Positions 43,980-53,538 are shown, numbered from the stretch's first letter. The stretch: DNA of 64,000 nt from Bacillota bacterium (GCA_023433405.1 JAEZCT010000027.1:33096-97095), one strand, 5' to 3'. Notes: a model not told the origin generated them from the letters alone. Numbers and translations: made by a program.

Positions 43980-44997
43980 TTGTGCTCATCCCCTTCCTTT
44001 TTGAAATACCCAGCACAAGGCCCCAGCGGGCAAAAAAGCCGGGCCGTCCTGCTCCCCCACCCTCGCCGCTGTCCTTTGAAAGGCGGATGCGCGGGTCGAT
44101 GATACCGTACAGGATATCCACCACCAGCATAATGGCGATGTACATGGCGCTGTAAATGAAGCTGAGCGCGATAACCACGTTGTAGTCGTTGGATTGAATG
44201 GCGGTTACCAAAAGACTGCCCACCCCAGGGATTGAGAAAATCTTCTCTACCACAAGGCTGCCGGTCATCAGGTCTACAATTAGTGGCGCAAGGACGGTGA
44301 TGATAGGAATCAACGCGTTGCGCAGGGCGTGGCGCACAATCAGGGGCGCGCCGCTGATGCCCTTGCTCTCTGCCAGCAGCATGTAGTCGCTTGCCATAAC
44401 CTCTGTCATCTCATTGCGGGTAAACCGGGCAATTGAGGCCATGGTGAACATGCTTAACGCGATGCTTGGCATGATGCTTGATTCAAAGGCAAGCTTAGTA
44501 TTATACAGCATGGGCAGCCACGCAAGCTTAAAACCGAATGTATAGCTTAACCCCAAAGCAAATACATAGCTTGGCACCGAAACACCCAATACGGATACCA
44601 TCGTACACAGGTTATCCAGTATCGTGTTATGGTTTAAGGCAGCCACAATTCCTAACAGAAGACCTACCAAGGCTCCAAGCCCCACTGCCATGCCGCCGAT
44701 GTTAATGCTTACAGGAAGGCGCATTTCTACAAGCTGACTGATCGGGGTATTTTTGCTGATGTTATAGCTCACCCCCAAGTCACCCTGAATCATGCTCATA
44801 ACATACTTGCCAAACTGTATATAGATGGGTTTATCCAAACCGTACTTGACGTTAAGCGCGGCACGCTGGTCTGGATTAAGCTTTTCATCGTTAAACGGCG
44901 AACCGGGCATGAGCCGCAGTAGCAGGAAAAGCACCAACGTTATCGCAAGTAGAGTAAACGCTGAAATAAGCAAGCGTTTTAAGATATAGCGTTTCAC
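43972..44997 (-). CDS. oppB: Oligopeptide ABC importer, permease OppB
   Basis: A 341-residue membrane protein with six helices. The N-terminus ILKRLLISAFTLLAITLVLF and the conserved LMPGSPFNDEKLNPDQR are typical of OppB/DppB. The EAA loop lies in ASDYMLLAESKGISGAPLIV (about residues 205-225). It is separated from oppA by a hairpin at 45032, which probably lowers expression of oppBCDF relative to oppA. Confidence 0.94.
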   Translation of the reverse strand: MKRYILKRLLISAFTLLAITLVLFLLLRLMPGSPFNDEKLNPDQRAALNVKYGLDKPIYIQFGKYVMSMIQGDLGVSYNISKNTPISQLVEMRLPVSINIGGMAVGLGALVGLLLGIVAALNHNTILDNLCTMVSVLGVSVPSYVFALGLSYTFGFKLAWLPMLYNTKLAFESSIMPSIALSMFTMASIARFTRNEMTEVMASDYMLLAESKGISGAPLIVRHALRNALIPIITVLAPLIVDLMTGSLVVEKIFSIPGVGSLLVTAIQSNDYNVVIALSFIYSAMYIAIMLVVDILYGIIDPRIRLSKDSGEGGGAGRPGFFARWGLVLGISKRKGMSTNA

Positions 44998-45029
44998 TGT
45001 GTTTCCTCCTTCTGTTAATATTTACCTAA

Positions 45030-45076
45030 TAAAAGCGCAGCAGCCTTGACGAAAATCAAAGCCGCTGCGCTTAATG
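45030..45076 (-). terminator. Intra-operon hairpin between oppA and oppB
   Basis: AAGCGCAGC pairs with GCTGCGCTT, with an inner TTGA/TCAA pairing. On the minus strand it is followed by TTTTATT. It acts as a partial terminator or as an RNA 3'-end stabiliser for oppA. Confidence 0.75.
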
Positions 45077-45099
45077 TACTTCAGTGAAGGCTTACGCTA

Positions 45100-46791
45100 T
45101 TAGCCCTTCGTCGTATTCTTGTACACACGGTTAAGCGCCACGGGGTGGAACTCGATGTTGGAAACACCGGTCTTGATCATGTTGGCGTCCGCCTTGGTGT
45201 ACAGGGGGATGATAACAGCCTCGTCCATCACAATCTTCTCCGCCTCGTACAGTGCACTCCAGCGGGCAACGGGATCGGTGATGAAGGCGCCGGTGGTGCA
45301 GTCAGCGATGATGGCGTCATAAGCGGTGCTGCTCCACTTACCATAGTTGTTGTTGTTGTTGGTAACCCACATGCCAAGGTAGGTCATGGGATCGGCATAG
45401 TCAGGACCCCAACGGGTAAGGCAAACTTCATATTTGCCGTTCTGAATATCCTCAACGCGCTGCTTCTTCGGCTCAACCTTAAGGTTCATGGTAATGCCGG
45501 GCAGAGTGCTTTCAATCTGCTCTTTCAGTACCGCGGCAACATTCTGTGTCTCGGTCTGATCCTCAACCAGAAGCTCAAACGTAAAGCTATCCTGACCGAG
45601 CTCTGTCTTGGCCTTTTCATAGTAGGCTAAGGCTTTTGCAGCATCATCGGAGCAAACGTCGCTGAATCTTTTCTGGTCGCCGCTAAAGTCTGTGCCGTCA
45701 GGACCGGTAGCAAACTGCGGAGGAACAGCGGTGTAGGTGGCAACAGAGCCATCCTTGATTACGTCTGCAACAATCGTTGCGCGGTTTACCGCGTTGGAAA
45801 GCGCAAGGCGCAGGTTTACGTTATTAAGGGCGGGAATATCATGCCCGTTTACGGTAAGATACCACATGTATCCGGCGCCGACCACGTTCAGCTCGGAATC
45901 GCCTTCCACCTGATCAACCTGATCGCCGCTCAGCTTTACGATATCAAGGTCGCCATTCTGGTAGCTCATGAAAGCCTGCTGGCTGTCTTTGATGACCTGA
46001 TAGCTCAGACCGTCAAGCTTCACCTTGGCTGCATCGTAATAATCAGCATTCTTTACAAGGTTAAAAGCAAGGGTTGCCGGCTCGTAGCTTTCGAGAACGA
46101 AAGCGCCGTTGCTCAGCACGGTGCTGGGGCTGGTGGCATAGGTGCCCGCAGCCAAGCCCTCATAGAAGGCACGGTTCACGGGGTAGAAGGTGGGGAAATA
46201 CATCAGGCTGTCAAAGTAGGAGACAGGAACATTCAGCTCCACCTTCAGGGTCTTCTCATCCACAGCGGTTACGCCCAAATCGGTTACAGGCTTTTCACCG
46301 GCAATGATCTCGGCGGCATTCTTGACCTGACCAATATCGCTGAGCATGTAGGAATACTCGGCAGCATTTGCAGGATCTACGGCACGCTGCCAGCCAAAGA
46401 CAAAGTCATCGGCCGTAACGGGGGTTCCGTTGCTCCACTTTGCATCCGCGCGCAGGTGGAATGTATAGGTGAGACCGTCCTCACTTAAATCGAAGGATTC
46501 TGCAACAGCGGGAACCGCCTTGCCGGTAGCATCCATCTGCAGAAGACCATCGGTAAAGTTCGCAATTACCTCAAAACTGGTTCCGTGGGTCGCAATCTGT
46601 GCATCCAGGCTTTCAACCTCAACCTCAACCATTACCTTTAAGACATTGTCAACCACTGCGGGTGCTGAGCTTACTGCACTGCTGTCGGTTGCGACACTGC
46701 TGGTTGCCGGGGTGTTTCCACCGCAAGCGGCCAGGCTCAACGTCATCGCGACGACAAGAATGCCAGCAGCCAAACGCTTTGTAAACTTCAT
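45100..46791 (-). CDS. oppA: Oligopeptide-binding lipoprotein OppA
   Basis: A 563-residue substrate-binding protein. The signal peptide MKFTKRLAAGILVVAMTLSL ends in the lipobox LAAC, so the mature protein is lipid-anchored outside the membrane. A Ser/Ala/Thr-rich linker follows (about residues 25-48), then the SBP_bac_5 fold with LTYTFHLRADAKWSNGTPVT (about 110-130) and FVFGWQRAVDP. It binds oligopeptides or related solutes and delivers them to OppBC. The mature start contains VEVEVE, encoded by a short (GTTGAG)-type repeat. It is first in the operon and separated from oppB by a hairpin. Confidence 0.95.
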   Translation of the reverse strand: MKFTKRLAAGILVVAMTLSLAACGGNTPATSSVATDSSAVSSAPAVVDNVLKVMVEVEVESLDAQIATHGTSFEVIANFTDGLLQMDATGKAVPAVAESFDLSEDGLTYTFHLRADAKWSNGTPVTADDFVFGWQRAVDPANAAEYSYMLSDIGQVKNAAEIIAGEKPVTDLGVTAVDEKTLKVELNVPVSYFDSLMYFPTFYPVNRAFYEGLAAGTYATSPSTVLSNGAFVLESYEPATLAFNLVKNADYYDAAKVKLDGLSYQVIKDSQQAFMSYQNGDLDIVKLSGDQVDQVEGDSELNVVGAGYMWYLTVNGHDIPALNNVNLRLALSNAVNRATIVADVIKDGSVATYTAVPPQFATGPDGTDFSGDQKRFSDVCSDDAAKALAYYEKAKTELGQDSFTFELLVEDQTETQNVAAVLKEQIESTLPGITMNLKVEPKKQRVEDIQNGKYEVCLTRWGPDYADPMTYLGMWVTNNNNNYGKWSSTAYDAIIADCTTGAFITDPVARWSALYEAEKIVMDEAVIIPLYTKADANMIKTGVSNIEFHPVALNRVYKNTTKG

Positions 46792-46847
46792 TTAGTTACT
46801 TGCTCCTTTTCTCATTTCCATAATGCGGCAATATTTTTATGCCGTAT

Positions 46848-46900
46848 AAAAGCAAAGATGCTCTTATCATGTTGCCATGAGAAGAGCATCTTTGCTCTAA
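46848..46900 (-). terminator. Terminator downstream of the HAD gene, upstream of oppA
   Basis: AGCAAAGATGCTCTT pairs perfectly with AAGAGCATCTTTGCT. On the minus strand it precedes a short T-rich stretch. It isolates the HAD gene from the opp operon. Confidence 0.75.
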
Positions 46901-46998
46901 CGTACAAATTATACAGCAGCGCGGGCGGTTTGTCAAGAAGATGTAAATAGGTGTCGAAGGTACATTATCTCATCCATCCCGTTTTCGGTGGGGTGGCA

Positions 46999-47769
46999 TT
47001 ATCCGCGCAAAATATGCCCCACCGCGTGTGCAAAGCCCCTTCCGCCCTCCGGCTTTGTCAGGTAGGCGGGCAAGAACCGCATTGTATCCGCAAATTGCAG
47101 GACATTCTCCACCCCACAGCTATAGGGAAAGTAGGCAAACATCGGCTCATCGTTGGGAGAGTCTCCAAAAAACAGGCACTGATCGCGCAAATTATCCTGC
47201 CTTAACACCTCGCGAAAGAACAGCCGGGTCATTTCCAGCTTATCGTAGGAGCCAAACCAGGTGTTGACATGAATGGAGCTGACCTTTGCCTGTGCTCCCA
47301 TTCCAAGACAAACGGCAAGAATTTTTTGCGCCGCTTCAAAACCCAGATAGGGCGGATCCTCGTTAAAATCGATGGCCAGATCGTAAACGCGGGAGAACTG
47401 GTCCTTTGCCACGCGGCAGCCGGGAACCTCGCGCAGACAAGCGTCTTTGATATCCTCCAGCCGTTGCCGGCGCTCCTCCCCCGCGACGGAGGGATGGGTA
47501 AAGGTTTTAATCGCATCGTTTTCATAATAATACACAAACGCGCCGTTTTCGCCCACCACCGCCCGCACCGGCCATTGCCGTATAATGAGGTCGCACCAAC
47601 CGGCAGGCCGACCAGTTACCGGGATAACCTGTAGCCCCGCGTCATGCAGCTTCCACAGCGCCGCATAGGCTTCGGGGCATAGCTTGCCGTCGTTTGTGAG
47701 GGTATCATCAATATCGCAGAGGATGAACCGCAGGCCTTTGGGTTTATTTAGTGTCTCTATCGGCAGCAT
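46999..47769 (-). CDS. HAD-IIB family hydrolase (sugar phosphatase-like)
   Basis: A 256-residue phosphatase. Motif I is FILCDIDDTLTNDGKL (about residues 15-30; nucleophile Asp in CDIDDT), motif II is VIPVTGRPAG (Thr near 52), and motif IV is LFFGDSPNDEPMFAYF (near 198). The C2-type cap between motifs II and III marks the Cof/SPP/mannosyl-phosphate subgroup. The N-terminal KPKGLRF puts motif I unusually far in. The substrate is a sugar phosphate by analogy, not by evidence. It stands alone, with a terminator after it. Confidence 0.88.
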   Translation of the reverse strand: MLPIETLNKPKGLRFILCDIDDTLTNDGKLCPEAYAALWKLHDAGLQVIPVTGRPAGWCDLIIRQWPVRAVVGENGAFVYYYENDAIKTFTHPSVAGEERRQRLEDIKDACLREVPGCRVAKDQFSRVYDLAIDFNEDPPYLGFEAAQKILAVCLGMGAQAKVSSIHVNTWFGSYDKLEMTRLFFREVLRQDNLRDQCLFFGDSPNDEPMFAYFPYSCGVENVLQFADTMRFLPAYLTKPEGGRGFAHAVGHILRG

Positions 47770-47859
47770 GTTTTTAGCTCCTTTGTCACGATGGGGGGAA
47801 AGGCTTGTGGCGCTAATTCTTTTTATACTAAGGCCGAGTTCCGTTTAAAATACCCCGGT
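47770..47859. other. Short intergenic gap with an A-like end
   Basis: TATACTAAGGCCGAGTTCCG at 47825 may be a very decayed left end of element A. It lies immediately 3' of the SWIM gene, so it may mark the border of the SWIM-SNF2 block. Confidence 0.25.
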
Positions 47860-48570
47860 TTATATCCCAAAAAGCGACGAAATATCGGCGTTATCAAGCA
47901 CTCTTTGTGTTTTCGCTCCGGCATTTTTTAGCATTTGCTGCATTTTCTCATCAATGGATTTCTTAATAAATTCGCTGACGTCTATGCCCCTGAGCTGAAA
48001 GAACAGCATCGGGTCGGCATCCAGCCGCGCGCCAATCCCGTACAGGACCGCGGCTGAATGCTTACACATATCCGCCCAGTCGGGACAATCGCAGTTTAGG
48101 TGAATTTCACTTGGCGAAGGAAATAACCCGTTTCGTTGCGTAAGAAAAATCTCACCAAATTCATTCGGGAACTTGCCATTGACCAAGCTCTCAATGCTGT
48201 CTACCTTGCGGCCGATAGCGGCGATTACTCTTTCCTTGTTTTGCTCTCTCAGTTTATCAATTTTAATGGTAACATTATATAGGCTCGAGCCGTAAACCTT
48301 TGCTTTTACCAGCCCCTCTTGTATCTGCAAATCAAGCACAAACCCATTTTTTACATATGAGCGACCTCGTTCGATGCGATTACTGTAATCTGCGTAGGAC
48401 TCGAGATTTTTACACCACGCTATGCCCCACCAGCTTTTTGCGATTTTCTTGCCTTCAATAACCACCGGACAAATATTAGGGTCTTTTTTACGAAGCTGCG
48501 AAAGCTTTTTTTCTGCCTTCGCCTTCTTTTCACCTACGCTGACATAAGTGTAATAATCATACCAGCCCAT
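47860..48570 (-). CDS. SWIM zinc finger protein
   Basis: A 236-residue protein. The SWIM motif is NCDCPDWADMCKHSAAVLYG (about residues 164-184; CxC...CxH). The N-terminal half (WWGIAWCKNLESYADYSNRI) is the conserved region of the SWIM proteins that accompany SNF2 helicases, as in the B. subtilis ywqB/ywqA pair. It probably binds DNA or protein through the zinc finger and works with the helicase. It starts 3 bp after the SNF2 stop, so the pair is translationally close. Confidence 0.92.
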   Translation of the reverse strand: MGWYDYYTYVSVGEKKAKAEKKLSQLRKKDPNICPVVIEGKKIAKSWWGIAWCKNLESYADYSNRIERGRSYVKNGFVLDLQIQEGLVKAKVYGSSLYNVTIKIDKLREQNKERVIAAIGRKVDSIESLVNGKFPNEFGEIFLTQRNGLFPSPSEIHLNCDCPDWADMCKHSAAVLYGIGARLDADPMLFFQLRGIDVSEFIKKSIDEKMQQMLKNAGAKTQRVLDNADISSLFGI

Positions 48571-48573
48571 TGG

Positions 48574-51171
48574 CTACACCCCCAGCTTAAACAGCTTAAA
48601 CAATTCGTCGTTGCCCATTTCCGTGAGCCATTTTTCACCGGAAGTAGCCGAAATAACATCACCTGCGAGCTTCTGCTTGCCCTCAATAATGGTATCAATC
48701 TTTTCCTCTATCGTACCTGTCGTTACGAATTTATAAACGTTTACATTCTTCTGCTGACCGATTCGGAACGCACGGTCTGTGGCCTGATTTTCAATCGCGG
48801 GATTCCACCACCTGTCGAAGTGGATCACATGGTTCGCGGACGTGAGATTTAAGCCGACGCCACCCGCTTTTAGGGATAATACCATAAAAGGGACGTACTC
48901 CTCCCCGTTAAATTGATCCACCAGCTCGCCACGCCTCATAACGCTTGTTCCTCCATGCAGAATAAGCCCTTTGCGTTCAAAAATAGTTTCCATAAAATCG
49001 GCAAGCGGCTTCGTCATTTCCTTAAACTGTGTAAAAACAAGAACGCGTTCCCTTTTTTCTGAAATTGTACGGCAAAGCTCTTCTAGCAGCTCAAACTTTC
49101 CGCTGTTCTTTGGCTCAAAATCTCCGCTTCCAATGTATTGGTCGGGGTGGTTGCAAATTTGCTTAAACTTCATAATACTCGCCAGTATCAGGCCCTTTCG
49201 GTTTATGCCGGTGAAGGTTTCGTCGCTCATGGCATGTTCCAAATCCTTAACAAGCTGGTTGTAGAGTACCACCTGTTTCTTGGTAAGCGTCGCAAACTGA
49301 AGCGTTTCAATCTTATCCGGCAAATCGTTGATGATCGACTTATCTGTCTTTAGCCGCCGCAAAATAAACGGACTGACCGCGCCGCGCAGATTGGCATATC
49401 CGTCCGAGTTATCCTTTAAAGCCTTTGTAAAGTCGCCGAACTCTTTTGGTGTTCCCAGCAAGCCCCTATTCAAAAAATCAAAAATAGACCATAAGTCGCT
49501 TAGGCGGTTCTCCACAGGCGTGCCCGTCATGGCGATTTTACTCTTTGCGGATAGGGTTTTTACCGCTTTCGTCTGCTTATTTGCGTGGTTCTTAATCGCC
49601 TGCGCCTCATCCAGGACGAGCAAATCCCATGTAATCTCCGCAAACCTTTCGAGGCGTGCGACCATTCCATAGGTAGTGATGAAAAGGTCTGCCTCGTCGG
49701 TAGTGAAATCCTTCTCCACCCCGTGTACAACCTTTATTCTCAGCTCCGGAGCAAATTTCTCTGCTTCCTTGCGCCAGTTCTCAATAAGTGACGCCGGAAT
49801 TATTAGCAAGGTTTTTATGTTGTTTTTACGCAAAGAATCCAACAGCGCCAGAATCTGCACGGTTTTTCCAAGCCCCATGTCATCCGCCAATAGCGCGCCG
49901 AACTGTGAATGCACCATAAAATTCAGCCAACTAAACCCCTCGGACTGATAATGGCGTAACGTAGCCCGAAAGGTCGCTTCCGGCATTTTTTGCTCCATAG
50001 CGGAGGGATGAAGCATATTCTCTTTAAGAACAGAAAGCCATTGACCGTTTGTAATTTCAATTTCGGCCTTTTCTTCACTTAGCTCCGGAGACATCAGCCC
50101 AGACTGCATACGAATGGCCTCGGCAAGGGAAACGGACTGTCCGTCCAGCTTCTCAAACGCAGACAAAACACTTTGCAGCTTGTCGCGGTCAAGTTCAACC
50201 CATTTGCCCTTTAAAAACGCAAGCCCGCTTGTTTCTGATAATAATTCTTCAATTTCCTTTTTCGTAAATTTCTCATCGCCCAGATAAATTTCAGGAGAGA
50301 ACGCCATTAACGCCTGCAAACCTACCGCGGAAGGCTCTTTATTTCCCACCGACACGCTCAGTCTTGCATTATTCTTTTTTCTCCAAAAATTCGGAATACG
50401 GCAAAAAACTCCGCATTCCTCACAAATAGGGGTTTCCTTTAAAAACGCATAAGCTTCTTCGGCAGTGAACTTTAACGGGGAAAACACCTCCCCGGTTTCG
50501 ATAAGCTCGGATATAAATTCGGACTTATCCGCGACACGGTTGACAGCGGATAACAGTCCAAGAATCTCCTCCTGCCCCTTATTCTGCTCAAGCGCCTTTT
50601 TTAGCGGAACATGACGCACATTACCGTTGCTAACTTCAGAATAGGTTGCAAGGAATGCAAACGGGTATTCTTCGTCTCTTGCCTCTACAAGGTGAAAATA
50701 AACCTTACCCGCAACATATAGCTTAGAGTTCTTCGTCTTAAAGTAGTCCTCGGCATTGCCGCTAAACACTGCGAATTCTTCATTAAAAACCTTGGAAATT
50801 CCTTCGTATATGCCCTTAATCCAATGTAAGCTGACAAACTCACAGCCCAGTACATACGGGACGGAGCGCAAGAGGTTGAGCAATGCTTCATCATCAGGAT
50901 TTGGAGCTGTACGGGTGTCGTTCGTCTCGGGGTTTTTGGTAATATTACTTACAACAAATTTCGCAATGGTTTGCAGGTATTGTAAAGAGATATCATATCC
51001 ACTTTTTTCAAGAAAGGCGGATTCATAAAGCGTTTTCCACGGGTCACCTTTCATGTCCTCATAAAGTTTATCTTGGTTTTGCAGCTCTTCACCACTTGTG
51101 AATTTATCAACGGTAAAGCCGTTCTCGGTATATATCGCGACCACTTTAAAATAATGCTCTTTTTTCTGCAT
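48574..51171 (-). CDS. SNF2-family DNA helicase/translocase
   Basis: An 865-residue ATPase. The first 400 residues are an accessory region with a cysteine cluster (ICEECGVFC, near 245). The SNF2 core has motif Ia/I FGALLADDMGLGKTVQILAL (about 430-450), DEAQ-type motif II LLVLDEAQAIKNHANKQTK, motif III MTGTPVENRLSDLWSIFDFL, motif V SLKAGGVGLNLTSANHVIHF and motif VI QATDRAFRIGQQKNV. It moves along double-stranded DNA without unwinding. The best start is the ATG at 51171 with AAGGGG at 7 bp. Function of the pair is unknown; related pairs are sometimes linked to DNA repair or defence. The codon usage looks more AT-rich than that of neighbours (visual impression). Confidence 0.94.
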   Translation of the reverse strand: MQKKEHYFKVVAIYTENGFTVDKFTSGEELQNQDKLYEDMKGDPWKTLYESAFLEKSGYDISLQYLQTIAKFVVSNITKNPETNDTRTAPNPDDEALLNLLRSVPYVLGCEFVSLHWIKGIYEGISKVFNEEFAVFSGNAEDYFKTKNSKLYVAGKVYFHLVEARDEEYPFAFLATYSEVSNGNVRHVPLKKALEQNKGQEEILGLLSAVNRVADKSEFISELIETGEVFSPLKFTAEEAYAFLKETPICEECGVFCRIPNFWRKKNNARLSVSVGNKEPSAVGLQALMAFSPEIYLGDEKFTKKEIEELLSETSGLAFLKGKWVELDRDKLQSVLSAFEKLDGQSVSLAEAIRMQSGLMSPELSEEKAEIEITNGQWLSVLKENMLHPSAMEQKMPEATFRATLRHYQSEGFSWLNFMVHSQFGALLADDMGLGKTVQILALLDSLRKNNIKTLLIIPASLIENWRKEAEKFAPELRIKVVHGVEKDFTTDEADLFITTYGMVARLERFAEITWDLLVLDEAQAIKNHANKQTKAVKTLSAKSKIAMTGTPVENRLSDLWSIFDFLNRGLLGTPKEFGDFTKALKDNSDGYANLRGAVSPFILRRLKTDKSIINDLPDKIETLQFATLTKKQVVLYNQLVKDLEHAMSDETFTGINRKGLILASIMKFKQICNHPDQYIGSGDFEPKNSGKFELLEELCRTISEKRERVLVFTQFKEMTKPLADFMETIFERKGLILHGGTSVMRRGELVDQFNGEEYVPFMVLSLKAGGVGLNLTSANHVIHFDRWWNPAIENQATDRAFRIGQQKNVNVYKFVTTGTIEEKIDTIIEGKQKLAGDVISATSGEKWLTEMGNDELFKLFKLGV

Positions 51172-51195
51172 ACTCATTCCCCTTGTTGCATTCAA

Positions 51196-51340
51196 TCACC
51201 TGAAAGCTCAAATGTGACCGTATAATATCAAATAGCAATTTTCTTTTTCTTATATAAAAACAACACAACTGTTACCCGCTAAAAGTATAGGTTATTGGAG
51301 TTTTCTAAAAACGACATTATAAACTTCTTGTAATGGTCTG
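51196..51340. other. AT-rich upstream region of the SNF2 gene
   Basis: About 145 bp, rich in A and T, likely holding the SNF2-SWIM promoter. No other element is visible before X copy 2. Confidence 0.35.
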
Positions 51341-51722
51341 CTTTTAGGCTATCATCATCAAGTTGTTGGAACGTCGGCACCCGCGCCGACAGGCGGCTTA
51401 CTTTTCTTGTTCGAGAAAAGTAAGCAAAAGCGAAGCAGGGACACCCTGCACCCGCTCAAAGCAAGGGCAAACGAAGCATGACTTTTGTGACGAAGCACCT
51501 ACGGCGCAAGCGCGTAAAGCTCAGTGGGGTAGCTGCGTTACGCGCTTGCGAAAATAATAAATAATTTTTTCCGAAAATTATTTATTATTTTTACCCTTCG
51601 GCAAAACCCTGTTGCTCCCCGTATTTTGCCCTTGCTTTTCGCCCTGGTCTGTCGTTCTTCCTTTTTTCCCATACCAGCCACACAAGGTTACTTTGGTGCT
51701 GGGTTACGGGAGATCCTCCAAT
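51341..51722 (-). repeat. Element X, copy 2 (complete, without an A insert)
   Basis: A full-length copy in reverse. It contains, in element order, TAAATAATTTTC/GAAAATTATTTA-type pairing, CGCAAGCGCGTAA/TTACGCGCTTGCG, GCAGGGTGTCCCTGC, GCTTACTTTTCT/AGAAAAGTAAGC and GTCGGCGCGGGTGCCGAC. No conserved reading frame is seen. The site where copy 3 carries element A reads GGTGCTTCGTCACAAAAG here, i.e. empty. Confidence 0.9.
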
Positions 51723-51753
51723 AAACGGCTTTAGGAACCTCGTGAATGAGCCG

Positions 51754-53538
51754 CTATATCCTCTCGTCCTTTTTAACCACCGCAATCGAAAGCTCCGCCA
51801 ATTGCTTTGCGTCCACCTCGGCGGGGCAGGCGCTCATGAGCTCGCTTGCGTTTTGCACCTTGGGGAAGGCTACGACATCGCGCAGGCTGTCGGCCCCGCA
51901 CATCTGCATGGCTAGGCGGTCAAGCCCTATGCCCATGCCGCCATGGGGCGGGGAGCCGTAGCGGTACGCGTCCACCAAAAAGCCAAACTTCGCGTCAATC
52001 TCCTCCTTGGTAAGCCCCAAAAGCTCAAACATCTTCTGCTGCAGCTCGTAGTCGGTAATGCGGATGGAGCCGCTTGACAGCTCCACCCCGTTGAGCACAA
52101 GGTCGTAGGCCTTGGCTCGCACCGCGCCGGGGTCGCTCTCGAGCAACGGCAGGCATTCCTCCATGGGCATGGTAAAGGGGTGGTGCATGGCAAGCCATGT
52201 GCCGCTCTCCTCATCCCACTCGAAGAAGGGGAACTCGGTAATCCACAAAAAGTTGTTGCCGCTGCGGGGAATTTCAAGCTGCTTTGCAAGGGTTAAGCGC
52301 AGTGATCCCAGCACCGGCAGGGTAACGCTGTTTTTATCGGCGATAATGAGCGCTGCGTCACCCTTTTGCAGTCCAAGGGCGGCGATGATTGCCGCAAGCT
52401 CTCCTTCACCCAGAAACTTGCCAAAGGAGCAGGCCGGCTCCTCCTCCACCCAGCGGATATAGGCAAGCCCCTTTGCGCCAATGCCCTTGGCCGCTTCGGT
52501 AAGCTTATCAATCTCCTTGCGGGTAAGCTTCGCCGCCCCGTCCTTGGCAACAATACCGCGCACACTGCCGCCGTTTGCAACCGTATCCGCAAATACCGTA
52601 AAGGCGCTGTTCTTTAACGCGTCTGATAGGTTGATAATCTCCATGGCAAAGCGGGTATCCGGCTTATCGGAGCCGTAGCGCTCCATGGCGTGACGGTAGG
52701 TAAGGCGGGGGAGGGGCAGAGGGATATCAATTCCCATCACGTCATGATACAGTCGCTTGACAAAGCCCTCGATCATGGCCAATACATCGTTCATATCCAC
52801 ATAGGACATCTCAAGGTCTATCTGGGTAAACTCCGGCTGACGGTCGGCGCGCAGGTCCTCATCCCGAAAGCAGCGGGCAAGCTGAAAATACCGGTCGTAG
52901 CCCGAGATCATTAACAGCTGCTTGTAAATTTGCGGGGATTGGGGCAGTGCATAGAACTTGCCGCCGTGTACGCGGGAGGGCACCAGATAATCCCGCGCGC
53001 CCTCCGGGGTGGATTTTATCATCATGGGGGTTTCGATTTCCAAAAATCCGTTTTCATCAAAATAATCCCTGGTCACCTTGGCAATGCGGTGGCGCAGCAT
53101 CAGGTTTTGCTGCAAAGGGGTTCGCCTAAGGTCCAGGTAGCGATATTTCAGCCGTAGTTCCTCATTCACCTTGCTGTGGTCGGTTATTTCAAAGGGAGGG
53201 GTTTCGGCCTTGGAGAGGAGCAGCAGGGCATCCACATACAGCTCCACCGCGCCTGTTTTAAGCTCCTTGTTGACCGACTGCCGCCTTCTTACCGCGCCCT
53301 TTGCCATCAACACATATTCCGAGCGGACGGTTTTTGCCTTAGCAATCACCTCTTGTGCGGTGGCGTCGTCAAAGGCAAGCTGGACGATTCCCGTTCTGTC
53401 CCTAAGGTCGATAAACACCAGGTTTCCCATATCCCGAACCTTCTGTACATAGCCGCACACCACCTGCTGTGAGCCGGCGTGACTCTCTGTAAGCTCGCCG
53501 CAAAACAGGGTGCGCCGGAGCGTTCCCATTGTATCCAT
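51754..53538 (-). CDS. aspS: Aspartyl-tRNA synthetase
   Basis: A 594-residue class II synthetase of bacterial type. The OB-fold domain (residues 10-110) contains GYVQKVRDMGNLVFIDLRDR. Motif 1 is in ETPMMIKSTPEGARDYL, motif 2 FQLARCFRDEDLRADRQPEF, and motif 3 GGMGIGLDRLAMQM near 560. The GAD insertion domain lies between about residues 290 and 420. The length suits a bacterial AspRS. The ATG at 53538 follows AAAGGA; a further ATG lies 9 bp downstream. It is 39 bp after hisS and co-transcribed with it; the T-box ahead of hisS probably controls both. Confidence 0.97.
   Translation of the reverse strand: MDTMGTLRRTLFCGELTESHAGSQQVVCGYVQKVRDMGNLVFIDLRDRTGIVQLAFDDATAQEVIAKAKTVRSEYVLMAKGAVRRRQSVNKELKTGAVELYVDALLLLSKAETPPFEITDHSKVNEELRLKYRYLDLRRTPLQQNLMLRHRIAKVTRDYFDENGFLEIETPMMIKSTPEGARDYLVPSRVHGGKFYALPQSPQIYKQLLMISGYDRYFQLARCFRDEDLRADRQPEFTQIDLEMSYVDMNDVLAMIEGFVKRLYHDVMGIDIPLPLPRLTYRHAMERYGSDKPDTRFAMEIINLSDALKNSAFTVFADTVANGGSVRGIVAKDGAAKLTRKEIDKLTEAAKGIGAKGLAYIRWVEEEPACSFGKFLGEGELAAIIAALGLQKGDAALIIADKNSVTLPVLGSLRLTLAKQLEIPRSGNNFLWITEFPFFEWDEESGTWLAMHHPFTMPMEECLPLLESDPGAVRAKAYDLVLNGVELSSGSIRITDYELQQKMFELLGLTKEEIDAKFGFLVDAYRYGSPPHGGMGIGLDRLAMQMCGADSLRDVVAFPKVQNASELMSACPAEVDAKQLAELSIAVVKKDERI

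Noticed and set aside
46617..46634. Three hexamer repeats inside oppA as a phase-variation site
   Set aside because: Only about three imperfect units are present and they code for VEVEVE; unit changes keep the frame and such short runs are common.
51363..51557. Short frames inside element X on both strands
   Set aside because: They differ between copies, are broken by indels, and follow hairpin sequences, so they are not conserved coding regions.
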